From NCBI RefSeq assembly GCF_028747985.1, contig NZ_CP118108.1, positions 3,229,501-3,293,500 on the forward strand: DNA of 64,000 nucleotides. Reading direction: 5' to 3'. The DNA comes from Paenibacillus urinalis. Lineage in GTDB: Bacteria; Bacillota; Bacilli; Paenibacillales; Paenibacillaceae. Positions 25,238 to 33,056 of this stretch are shown here, piece by piece. A program made the position numbers and the translations under genes. Numbering within the stretch: the stretch's first letter is position 1; each line of letters begins with the position of its first letter. Under the pieces are notes generated by a model. That model was given only the letters and a program-made list of their open reading frames with translations. It did no database searches and was not told the origin of the DNA.

Positions 25238-25974
25238 GTAACAATCCAAACGAATTAAATATGATTGGGCATTTGGATGAGCTGCGAAGCCGGCTCATCC
25301 GGACGCTCATCACTTTCCTGCTCTGGATGGTCATCGCCTTTATCTTCGTGAAGGACATCTATGATATTCTCGTTTCGGATATGGAGCGCAAGCTGATCAT
25401 TCTTGGTCCTTCAGATGTCATGTGGGTGTACTTCATGATCGCAGGTGTGGTTGCTGTTACATTAACGATTCCTGTGGCAGCTTATCAAATATGGAAATTC
25501 GTTCAGCCTGCTGTACCGACTGCTGCCCAGCGATCTACGCTGATCTTTATTCCCGTGCTCACTCTAATGTTCATTCTAGGCATATCCTTCGGTTACTTTA
25601 TTTTGTTCCCGATGGTGCTGCATTTTCTGAATGAGATGGCAGCTGATTCGTTTGAGACGATGTATACCGCACAGAAATACTTCACGTTTATGATTCACAT
25701 GACGGTCCCATTTGGACTCTTGTTTGAAATGCCTGTCGTTGTCATGTTCCTAACCAAGCTTGGGATATTAAATCCGGCCAAGCTCGCCAAGGCACGCAAG
25801 GTGTCCTATTTTATTCTCGTCGTCGTTGCCGTCACGATTACACCGCCGGATATCATGTCCGACATTCTAGTCATTATCCCTTTATTCCTGCTATATGAAG
25901 TAAGTTTGACGATCTCAAGAATGGTCTACCGCAAGCAGCTTCAGGCTCAGTCCGAGACGAGCCTGGCCGCGTAA
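25234..25974 (+). CDS. tatC: Twin-arginine translocase subunit TatC
   Basis: 246 residues with the TatC signature: [15 protein letters not shown] at the N-terminus with the conserved Glu, six membrane segments, and the [22 protein letters not shown] and [14 protein letters not shown] blocks; TPPDIMSD follows the fifth helix. Together with TatA it would export the PhoX just upstream. The start ATG overlaps the tatA stop, so translation is coupled. A strong terminator follows. Confidence 0.96.
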   Translation: MSNNPNELNMIGHLDELRSRLIRTLITFLLWMVIAFIFVKDIYDILVSDMERKLIILGPSDVMWVYFMIAGVVAVTLTIPVAAYQIWKFVQPAVPTAAQRSTLIFIPVLTLMFILGISFGYFILFPMVLHFLNEMAADSFETMYTAQKYFTFMIHMTVPFGLLFEMPVVVMFLTKLGILNPAKLAKARKVSYFILVVVAVTITPPDIMSDILVIIPLFLLYEVSLTISRMVYRKQLQAQSETSLAA

Positions 25975-26006
25975 GCTGACCGTTCCGCTTCTCAGGTTAC
26001 ATCACC

Positions 26007-26060
26007 AACAGCCCTGAGCATGCTCCTTCATTCCCGGGTGGAGCATGCTCAGGGCTGTTT
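26007..26060 (+). terminator. Terminator of the phoX-tatAC unit
   Basis: AACAGCCCTGAGCATGCTCC pairs with the downstream GGAGCATGCTCAGGGCTGTT, a perfect 20-bp stem with a 13-base loop, followed by a TTTACGTTTTG tract. Confidence 0.85.
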
Positions 26061-26135
26061 ACGTTTTGTTATCCTTATCTTGACAAACAGCTCTGCATAG
26101 AGGCTTAATAGATGAGAACAGGAGGAGAAGACATC

Positions 26136-27467
26136 TTGAGTATCTGGCAAAAATGGAAAGCGGAAATCAGAAGCTGGCCCCGCAATATCCAGCTTTTTTT
26201 TCTTGCAAACATCCTATATCAAATGGGCGGAGGCATGTTCTCCGTGCTCTACAATTTGTACATACAAGATCTGGGCTACGACGCAACGATGAACGGCACC
26301 ATTATCAGCGTGCAATCCATTGCCACGGCAATCATGTTCATCCCTATAGGGCTGCTCGGAGACCGTATAAGCAAGAAGCCGATTCTCATTATTGGTGCAC
26401 TCTTCAGCGGACTAACCTTTGTTGGACGAGCCTTTGCTATAGGGGAGCCCCATCTCTTATGGCTGGCGATATCTTCAGGATTATTTGCTTCCTTCTTTCA
26501 AGTGCTCGCGATCCCTTTTCTAGCGGCCAATGTCTCCGAGCATAATCGACTTCGGCTGTTTAGCATTCACGCTTCCCTCGTGCTGGCGGCTCAGGTCATC
26601 GGCAGCTTCGGCGGCGGAGTGCTTGCTGATGTGCTTGGGTTTATTGGGATCCATAGCATTTCCAGCTTACAGATCGTTCTGCTCCTGGGCGGTATAGCTA
26701 CATTTCTTGGTACACTTCCGTTATTTCTAGTAAAAGATTCACCCGTTATACATAACCCTGTATCTGCTATTCGCTCGAACACCGTGTCTGCATCGAATAT
26801 GAACAGAAGTGTATCTTCCAATATGGCAGCAGAGCAGTCCAAATCAGACTTTCGGATTATTAAGCACTTTGTGATGACACAGCTGCTGATCGGCATTGGA
26901 TCAGGTCTTGTCGTTCCATATTTAAATTTGTATTTTACGGACCGGTTTCATATCAGTCTCAGTCTCATGAGTGCCCTGATATCGTTAGGCCAAGTCATGA
27001 CCATCATCTCGATGATGATTGGACCTTCTCTTGTGAGCCGGGTTGGACCCGTGCGAGCCGTTTTCATTTTCCAAACGATGTCTCTGCCTTTCCTTCTGCT
27101 GACCGGGTTCACCTATTCGGTGCTCATTGCTTCCGTCAGCTTCTTGTTTAGACAAGCGCTCATGAATGCAGCCAATCCGATTTTTTCATCGATATTAATT
27201 GACCACGTGTCAGATCGAAGACGAGGTATTGCGAACTCACTCATGCAGACTGCTTTCATGATCGGCTGGGCTACAATGGGACCTGTCCAATCCTATCTCG
27301 TTACAACTTACGGCAGCTACCACGGCTATGCCATCACATTTACAATCACCGGCGTTCTATATGTCCTGGCTTCTACCTGGTTCTATCTGGTGTTCCGAAA
27401 CAAACATAACAACAAACTGGAGCAATCTGTGTCAGGCAAATCATCCAGTCCAAGTAAACCTATTTAA
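26136..27467 (+). CDS. MFS transporter
   Basis: 443 residues from the TTG at 26136, which has GGAGG ten bases upstream; the ATG at 26112 lacks a site. Twelve or so hydrophobic segments with the MFS loop between helices 2 and 3 (GLLGDRISKKP) and a central loop of about 45 residues. The C-terminal tail is short and polar. The protein belongs to the general drug/sugar MFS group; the substrate cannot be read. It stands alone between the tat terminator and the HD gene, 28 bases from the latter, with which it might be co-transcribed. Confidence 0.84.
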   Translation: MSIWQKWKAEIRSWPRNIQLFFLANILYQMGGGMFSVLYNLYIQDLGYDATMNGTIISVQSIATAIMFIPIGLLGDRISKKPILIIGALFSGLTFVGRAFAIGEPHLLWLAISSGLFASFFQVLAIPFLAANVSEHNRLRLFSIHASLVLAAQVIGSFGGGVLADVLGFIGIHSISSLQIVLLLGGIATFLGTLPLFLVKDSPVIHNPVSAIRSNTVSASNMNRSVSSNMAAEQSKSDFRIIKHFVMTQLLIGIGSGLVVPYLNLYFTDRFHISLSLMSALISLGQVMTIISMMIGPSLVSRVGPVRAVFIFQTMSLPFLLLTGFTYSVLIASVSFLFRQALMNAANPIFSSILIDHVSDRRRGIANSLMQTAFMIGWATMGPVQSYLVTTYGSYHGYAITFTITGVLYVLASTWFYLVFRNKHNNKLEQSVSGKSSSPSKPI

Positions 27468-27494
27468 CTATTTTCTAAAAAGGGGATTTGACTA

Positions 27495-28475
27495 TTGAAG
27501 CTGACTTGCCCGATTTACGGTGAATGGGATGAAATTGAAGAAGTTTTTGAGGAGTTGATATGTAGTAGTGCGTTTCAAAGGTTAAAGGAAATTCATCAAG
27601 GCGGAGCAAGTTATTTGGTTAATGAAAAATGGAATGTGACCCGATATGATCATTCGATAGGGGTAATGCTGCTGATTAGGAAACTGGGAGGTTCAATTGA
27701 AGAACAAATTGCAGGACTATTACACGACATTTCTCATACTGCCTTTTCACATGTTGTTGACTTTGTATTAGATAACACAGAGGAAAATTACCATGAGCAC
27801 ATTTATCAAAAAATCATTATCGAGTCATCAATTCCGGATATCTTAAGTCGTCATAATTATGATTATAAAAAGATCCTTTTTGACAACTTATCATGGACAT
27901 TGCTTGAACGACCCGCTCCTGAGCTCTGTGCAGACCGAATCGATTATACACTTAGAGACTTGTATCACTATGGAATCATCACGTTAGAAGAAATTCAATC
28001 CTTTTTAGACAATATAACTGTCGCAAATGGAATAATTGTTGTCCAAAATGTAGCGACTGCGAATTGGTTTGTTAGAGTCTATTACAAGGAGGTCATTGAT
28101 TTTTTCTTAGATCCTCTCAATATTTACGCAAATGAACTTCTAACTAGAATTCTGAAGCTCGCATTAGATAAACAAATAATTAGCCTAGAAATGATGTTAG
28201 GAACGGATAATGACATCATGTCTCTACTACGGACATCTTATGATCAGAATATTCAGAATATTCTGTCCATGCTCCATTCAAATGTGACCGTTATTGTAGA
28301 TGAGAACAGTTATGATATGTGTCGTAGCACAAAAGTAAGACTCATTGACCCATTTATTCTTCACGGAACCGAACTTATTCCAGCTTCTCAACGATCAGAG
28401 GAAGTTTGTATTATAAATGAGAATGCCCGTATCAAAGCACAACAAGGGGTTTGCGTAAGAATTATATCTTTCTGA
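27495..28475 (+). CDS. HD domain phosphohydrolase
   Basis: 326 residues with the HD signature: RYDHSIGVMLLIRKL (first His), LLHDISHTAFSH (HD pair and following His) and CADRIDYTLRDL with the fourth metal-binding Asp. This arrangement is that of dGTPase/SAMHD1-like hydrolases, which act on nucleotides. The start is TTG at 27495 behind AGGGG. The gene is clearly AT-richer than its neighbours and could be a recent arrival. No partner gene points to a precise substrate. Confidence 0.8.
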   Translation: MKLTCPIYGEWDEIEEVFEELICSSAFQRLKEIHQGGASYLVNEKWNVTRYDHSIGVMLLIRKLGGSIEEQIAGLLHDISHTAFSHVVDFVLDNTEENYHEHIYQKIIIESSIPDILSRHNYDYKKILFDNLSWTLLERPAPELCADRIDYTLRDLYHYGIITLEEIQSFLDNITVANGIIVVQNVATANWFVRVYYKEVIDFFLDPLNIYANELLTRILKLALDKQIISLEMMLGTDNDIMSLLRTSYDQNIQNILSMLHSNVTVIVDENSYDMCRSTKVRLIDPFILHGTELIPASQRSEEVCIINENARIKAQQGVCVRIISF

Positions 28476-28481
28476 ATGAAA

Positions 28482-28525
28482 AAGCGATCCACTACGAACT
28501 TATATCAGTTCATAGTGGATCGCTT
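28482..28525. terminator. Terminator between the HD gene and the alpha/beta hydrolase
   Basis: AAGCGATCCACTACGAACT pairs with AGTTCATAGTGGATCGCTT with one internal mismatch and a six-base loop; flanking A and T tracts make it usable by both converging transcripts. Confidence 0.82.
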
Positions 28526-28554
28526 CTATTTATACTCAGCATCATTAGGCATGC

Positions 28555-29457
28555 TTACTTCTTTTTTCGTCCTTTACTAGAAGAGCTCCCCGTGTTTAAT
28601 GAATCCTTATCCCGGTTAACAAACGTATACGTTTCGGCCAGCTTCTCCGCAATATGCCTGACCACCTTGCGGTTCTTCATATAGCCATTATGACAGAACG
28701 GATTCCAGAAGGTCAGCGGATTCCCCACATTCAGATCAATGTCCTGCTTCACCGCCTTCTCATAGGCGGGATCAATATTTCGAAGGGGATATCCCAAAAT
28801 ATCATCCTTATCAAAAAAATTAACCCATTCTCCTTGCAGCCCCGGGAAAATCGCTTGACCTTCCTTGGAAGGTACAACAATCGGCTTGCTAAAATCACGA
28901 TATCTCAGACTCCATAACGGCAGCGTTGTACCGAGTGAATAAAAATGCGTCAGGGTATCTCCCCTCTCCAAGGGAGAAGTCGTATCGATCACTCCTGGAA
29001 AGTGCCTGGAAGTGTACTGCAAATCGTAGAAGAAGTTACTGGCTATCACGCTGCCCAAGCTATGTGATACGACACATAGCGGGGCATTCTTCCCTACTCT
29101 TTGCGATAAGCTGTGCAGTGCATTACTAATGGTCTGGTGTACGGCATCATAATTATGCCCGTTCGTATCGACCGGCTGGTATGCGACAGCATCCGCCAAA
29201 TAGTAGATAAGATAACGACGGAGATGCTTGTAGCGAAGCTTCTTACTCAACACCAGCTCCTGATAGATCCGTTCCTCCTCCTTACCAAATACATCAGCCC
29301 AGTATACAGGCTCTACTTCAATATATGGTCTGGCGGAAGGCACTTGCATCACACTTGAGAAGGCTTTATCGAGCTTTTTCATGAACTTCTCAGCATATTC
29401 CTTCTTCTGAAGCCCGAGTCCATGCACCACAATGACCGCAATCTTCTGCACATTCAT
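28555..29457 (-). CDS. Alpha/beta hydrolase
   Basis: 300 residues with the oxyanion-hole motif IVVHGLG (8-14) and the nucleophile elbow SHSLGS (VVSHSLGSVIASNFF); the remaining triad acids are less clear, with GYMKNRKVVRHI near the end. The C-terminal part ends in a Ser/Lys-rich tail (SSSSKGRKKK). No signal peptide, so it is cytoplasmic. GGAGGGAGAGG precedes the ATG. Substrate unknown; the order of motifs fits esterases that lack a clear lid. Confidence 0.72.
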   Translation of the reverse strand: MNVQKIAVIVVHGLGLQKKEYAEKFMKKLDKAFSSVMQVPSARPYIEVEPVYWADVFGKEEERIYQELVLSKKLRYKHLRRYLIYYLADAVAYQPVDTNGHNYDAVHQTISNALHSLSQRVGKNAPLCVVSHSLGSVIASNFFYDLQYTSRHFPGVIDTTSPLERGDTLTHFYSLGTTLPLWSLRYRDFSKPIVVPSKEGQAIFPGLQGEWVNFFDKDDILGYPLRNIDPAYEKAVKQDIDLNVGNPLTFWNPFCHNGYMKNRKVVRHIAEKLAETYTFVNRDKDSLNTGSSSSKGRKKK

Positions 29458-29585
29458 CCTCTCCCTCCATCATCGTCAGGTCTGGATATATGGGTATGTA
29501 TGTTCCCCTATTATATACGATGCAGCTGCGTTCGAACATTGGTCAGAAGTCCTTGTTTTCCGTATAGGAGCAGGCACTCATTGGC

Positions 29586-30512
29586 TTAAATTTGCAGAAC
29601 TGCAATCGTTCCCGTTACTGTCAGCGTACTCAGCAGTGTCGAAAAAAAGACCGTTTGCGAAGAAAATTCCGGTTCATTATCGAACTGTACCGCAAGAATC
29701 ATGCTGCTGAGTGATGTCGGTACTGCAGAGGAAACGATCAAGGCCTTGGCAACGAGCCCCTCAATCCCCATCATCCATACGGTTAGTGCGGCAAGAAGCG
29801 GACCGGCAATCAGTTTTAAAAACACAGATATGGCTACATTCGTGCTGCCCTTTTTCGCAAAAGTCCATTTCATCGCTCCGAGCTGTACACCCAGCGTCAG
29901 TAATGCCATACCGATAAAGGCAGTATACAAATAATTCAGCGGCGTCTGAATGCTATTGGGGAGAGGTACTTCAAGGAACCTCAACAGAAGCGCTGCAGGA
30001 ATTGCATAAATTACGGGCTGCCCTGCGATAGTTCTCCAAATATCCTTCAGCTTGGCACGATGCGCATTGACGCTGTATATTCCATATGTATTGGGTATAA
30101 AGGATTGAAGCATAAGAATAATGACCTGCACTCCAAGCGTCAGCGGGTTGCCCGAGAAGGCAAGCTGATTAATCGGAAGTCCATAATTTGCGCTGTTGGC
30201 GAACAAGACACTGTTTCGCAGTGCTGCTGGCATTCCACCCTCCAGCTTACGAATTTTGATAATGACAGAGCATACGATGTATTGCAGCAGCATGAAAATA
30301 AAGAAGAAGCCGATCACCTGCCCAAACAGAGACACGGTAATGTCTGTCGTGTATAAAAGATTAAAAACGACAGCCGGGGACAGGATGTAAAAGTTAATGT
30401 TCGATAAGGTTTTGACATCGAGTCCTCTCGTACGGCGGACGATAAAGCCCACAGCAATGACAAGAAATAAGGGGATGACGTTGTTCAGCAATATGTTTAA
30501 AAATAAGGCCAT
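29586..30512 (-). CDS. AEC family transporter
   Basis: 308 residues in ten hydrophobic segments, opening with NVIPLFLVIAVGFIVRR and carrying the NSANYGLPINQLAF block in the fourth segment and the VSSAVPTSLSSMILA block near the end, both typical of the auxin efflux carrier family of solute exporters. Substrate is unknown; some family members move malonate or malate. The kinase gene lies upstream on the same strand. Confidence 0.83.
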   Translation of the reverse strand: MALFLNILLNNVIPLFLVIAVGFIVRRTRGLDVKTLSNINFYILSPAVVFNLLYTTDITVSLFGQVIGFFFIFMLLQYIVCSVIIKIRKLEGGMPAALRNSVLFANSANYGLPINQLAFSGNPLTLGVQVIILMLQSFIPNTYGIYSVNAHRAKLKDIWRTIAGQPVIYAIPAALLLRFLEVPLPNSIQTPLNYLYTAFIGMALLTLGVQLGAMKWTFAKKGSTNVAISVFLKLIAGPLLAALTVWMMGIEGLVAKALIVSSAVPTSLSSMILAVQFDNEPEFSSQTVFFSTLLSTLTVTGTIAVLQI

Positions 30513-30533
30513 GATGGTAATATCCTTTCTATG

Positions 30534-30560
30534 AAAAAAGACTTCCTCTACTTAGAGGAA
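30534..30560 (-). terminator. Compact terminator overlapping the kinase stop codon
   Basis: TTCCTC pairs with GAGGAA around a six-base loop, and on the minus strand a TCTTTTTT tract follows. The stop codon at 30548-30550 lies within the hairpin. Confidence 0.6.
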
Positions 30561-31396
30561 TGATTTTGTTTCAAAACATGCAAATCATGAATGAACTCAT
30601 CGGTACTTAAATAGGGCTCCTTCAGCTCGAGCAGCCGCTCAATGACCTCCTGTAGCTCGGTCGAAATTGACAGCTCCTCCTGCCAGCTCCGCTCAGTATC
30701 TGTGCCATCCTCAGACTCATAGGTCGAATACAGCATGAACAGCATAAAATGACCAATATCGGTAAGATCAGATTGCTCCTCAGCCAACTTGAACTGTGCT
30801 GCATAGGAACTGCGGGCTTTCTTCCACGGGTGAGCAGTCGTTGACCTCCTTGTCGTCGGGGGAGCTTCACCGATCTGTCTTGCCAGGCCAAAATCAATTA
30901 ATGAGAGTCTCTCCTCCCGAAATAGCACATTCGGAATTCGCAGGTCCAGATGAACATACCCTTTCTTATGAATATACTGGATTACATCCAGCAGCTTCAG
31001 AGTCATTTCAATGCAAGAGACTTCATCATATGTGCAGCCCTGCTCAAAGATCAAATCCTCGAGTGTATCTCCCTCCACATAGGTCATGACAAGATAGGTA
31101 TGCTTGCCTTCAACAAAAAAATCAAGCGGTTCAGGAATCTGCGAATGACGGAGGGCCTGCAGGATGTTCCTCTCTCTTCGAAGCAAATACTGTGCATACT
31201 CCCCCTTACTGGGCCTGGACTGCTTAAGAGCAACGACCGCTCCACTCTTCTGATCCAAGCATTTGTATGTCATGCCATAGCTTCCTTCACCCAGCAGCTG
31301 CATATTGACATAACGATCCCCAAGCACCGTATTTATTTCAGCCGGATAATCCCGCCACGCAGATAGGAATGAGCTCAGGAATGAAAAAAAACGCAT
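30548..31396 (-). CDS. Hanks-type serine/threonine protein kinase, soluble
   Basis: 282 residues with the eukaryote-like kinase domain: glycine loop LLGEGSYGMTY (about 35-45), VALKQS lysine, catalytic loop YVHLDLRIPNVLF and metal motif IDFGLAR. In the catalytic loop HRDLKPEN reads HLDLRIPN: the Asp is kept, but the Lys of DLK is Arg. It lacks the membrane helix and PASTA repeats of PrkC, so it is a cytoplasmic kinase. Target is unknown; the AEC transporter gene follows. An N-terminal aromatic segment (MRFFSFLSSFLSAW) could touch the membrane. Confidence 0.84.
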   Translation of the reverse strand: MRFFSFLSSFLSAWRDYPAEINTVLGDRYVNMQLLGEGSYGMTYKCLDQKSGAVVALKQSRPSKGEYAQYLLRRERNILQALRHSQIPEPLDFFVEGKHTYLVMTYVEGDTLEDLIFEQGCTYDEVSCIEMTLKLLDVIQYIHKKGYVHLDLRIPNVLFREERLSLIDFGLARQIGEAPPTTRRSTTAHPWKKARSSYAAQFKLAEEQSDLTDIGHFMLFMLYSTYESEDGTDTERSWQEELSISTELQEVIERLLELKEPYLSTDEFIHDLHVLKQNHSSK

Positions 31397-31462
31397 AAAT
31401 CAACGATTCTCCTTTGATGAATAGACTGTGAACGCTATTTTTTATGTTCGCATTGCCCATCT

Positions 31463-31471
31463 ATTATAGCA
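31463..31471 (-). promoter_or_regulatory. Extended -10 promoter of the kinase gene
   Basis: On the minus strand TG-C-TATAAT (31471-31463) is a textbook extended -10 element about 65 bases upstream of the start codon; no good -35 is needed for such promoters and none is obvious. Confidence 0.55.
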
Positions 31472-31693
31472 CCAATCCGTGAACGTGGACTTCGCGATTA
31501 CACTAATGATTGGGATAGTTTTGCGTTATCTTCAATAACGAGAGGGTTAGCGGATAGTACATGAGCACAGACGAAGTTTATTCCATATTAGAATAAAGAT
31601 TACTTAATTTTACAAATGTATTCGAACTTTGATGTGGATATATCACTTATAATCGCTAATTTACCATAAGTTAATTTCATTTTGATAAAAAGA

Positions 31694-31702
31694 TGCTATA
31701 AT
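31694..31702 (+). promoter_or_regulatory. Extended -10 promoter of the chromate transporter genes
   Basis: TG-C-TATAAT at 31694-31702, 38 bases before the first start codon. The region between the kinase and chromate promoters (about 220 bases, AT-rich) shows no reading frame or clear repeat. Confidence 0.55.
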
Positions 31703-31739
31703 GACGATATATTCAGTCTACAAGAGGTGAAATCGCCGC

Positions 31740-32369
31740 ATGACATCAGGCATGAAGAACACCATTTCACGTTATTTTCAATTATTCTGGCTCTTCTTTA
31801 AAATAGGACCATCAACCTTTGGCGGTGGATATGCTATGATCCCCGTGCTGGAACGAGAGATCGTGGAGAAGCGGGGTTGGATCAGCAGACAGGAAATGAA
31901 TGACTTAATGTCCTTGGCCGGATCTGCTCCGGGCGGGGTTGGCGTTAATGCCTCTGCTTTTATCGGGTACCGAATAGGTAAAGTGCCGGGAGCTATTGCC
32001 GCCACTGTCGGGATTACGCTTCCGACCTTTATTATCGTTTTTATTCTAAGCAGCATCTATTCTGTCTTTCAGCATGAACCGAAGGTACAGGCCGCAATGA
32101 AGGGAATTCACGGTGCGATTATCGGTCTGATTGCCGTCGCTGCCTATAACATGGGTAAGAACGCCCTGTTTGATCGTACCACGATTGCCATTGCCGCAGC
32201 ATCTCTCATCGTATTGATCGCAACAAGCATCAATCCAACCTTCATGATCCTGATTGGACTTGTATTAGGGATGATCATTATCTCTGTTAAGAAAAAACTC
32301 GGAATGAGCGTACAAACCGAGAAAAAATCCGCTTCGGAACATGCAGCAACAATCGAATATTACATTTAG
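31740..32369 (+). CDS. Chromate transporter, N-terminal-type half
   Basis: 209 residues of the CHR family: LFFKIGPSTFGGGYAMIPVLERE (first conserved motif), the MSLAGSAPGGVGVNAS block and GYRIGKVPGAIAATVG. The family exchanges chromate and sulfate. Each short CHR protein has one of the two repeated domains, and two are needed for transport. The second half is encoded directly downstream, its ribosome site overlapping this stop codon. Confidence 0.87.
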   Translation: MTSGMKNTISRYFQLFWLFFKIGPSTFGGGYAMIPVLEREIVEKRGWISRQEMNDLMSLAGSAPGGVGVNASAFIGYRIGKVPGAIAATVGITLPTFIIVFILSSIYSVFQHEPKVQAAMKGIHGAIIGLIAVAAYNMGKNALFDRTTIAIAAASLIVLIATSINPTFMILIGLVLGMIIISVKKKLGMSVQTEKKSASEHAATIEYYI

Positions 32370-32379
32370 GAGACTTACT

Positions 32380-32916
32380 ATGCTGTACTGGGAATTATTC
32401 ATTACTTTTCTTAAGATTGGACTTCTATCCTTCGGTGGTGGCTACGCTGTTATCCCGATGGTTCAGTTCGAGGTTGAAAAATATAGCTGGCTCTCCGCTG
32501 AAGAGTTTCAACGAATCGTCTCTCTCGCCGGAATGTCCCCCGGCCCGGTTGCTACCAACAGCGCTACACTTATAGGCTATCATACCGCTGGTATTCCGGG
32601 GGCAGTTACAGCAACAACAGGCATCATCCTTCCCTCCCTGCTAATCGTCATACTGATTGCCGCCTTCTTTTTCAAGATCAACAAGAATCCTCTGGTACAA
32701 TCCTCGTTCTACGGACTTCGTCCGATCATTACCGGACTGATTGTCTATGCTGCCCTTCATTTCGGCTTCAGTGGAAATGGTGAAACGATTTTTCAATGGA
32801 GTACATTTGCCACCTTATTTACGGCTGCAACTGCTTTTCTGGCGAATATCAAATATAAGCTTCATCCGCTCGTGGTCATCCTGCTCTCTGCATGTGTCGG
32901 AATCGTCTTATTTTGA
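32380..32916 (+). CDS. Chromate transporter, C-terminal-type half
   Basis: 178 residues from the ATG at 32380, which has TTAGGAGAC upstream; a longer reading upstream has none. Motifs: LKIGLLSFGGGYAVIPMVQFEV, VSLAGMSPGPVATNSA and GYHTAGIPGAVTATTG, the same order as the preceding protein but diverged. The pair corresponds to the B. subtilis ywrB/ywrA arrangement. Confidence 0.87.
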   Translation: MLYWELFITFLKIGLLSFGGGYAVIPMVQFEVEKYSWLSAEEFQRIVSLAGMSPGPVATNSATLIGYHTAGIPGAVTATTGIILPSLLIVILIAAFFFKINKNPLVQSSFYGLRPIITGLIVYAALHFGFSGNGETIFQWSTFATLFTAATAFLANIKYKLHPLVVILLSACVGIVLF

Positions 32917-33056
32917 CAAATCAGCGAACTAAACAATATGAAGTTGAGTATTTAATGGCTGGAAAGTACTATTAAAGGAAGAGCTATTGTATTTAAGCTC
33001 AGCTTCATATCGTCAGAACATGTAGAATAGGCTCAGCTAGGAGTGACTTTATATTA

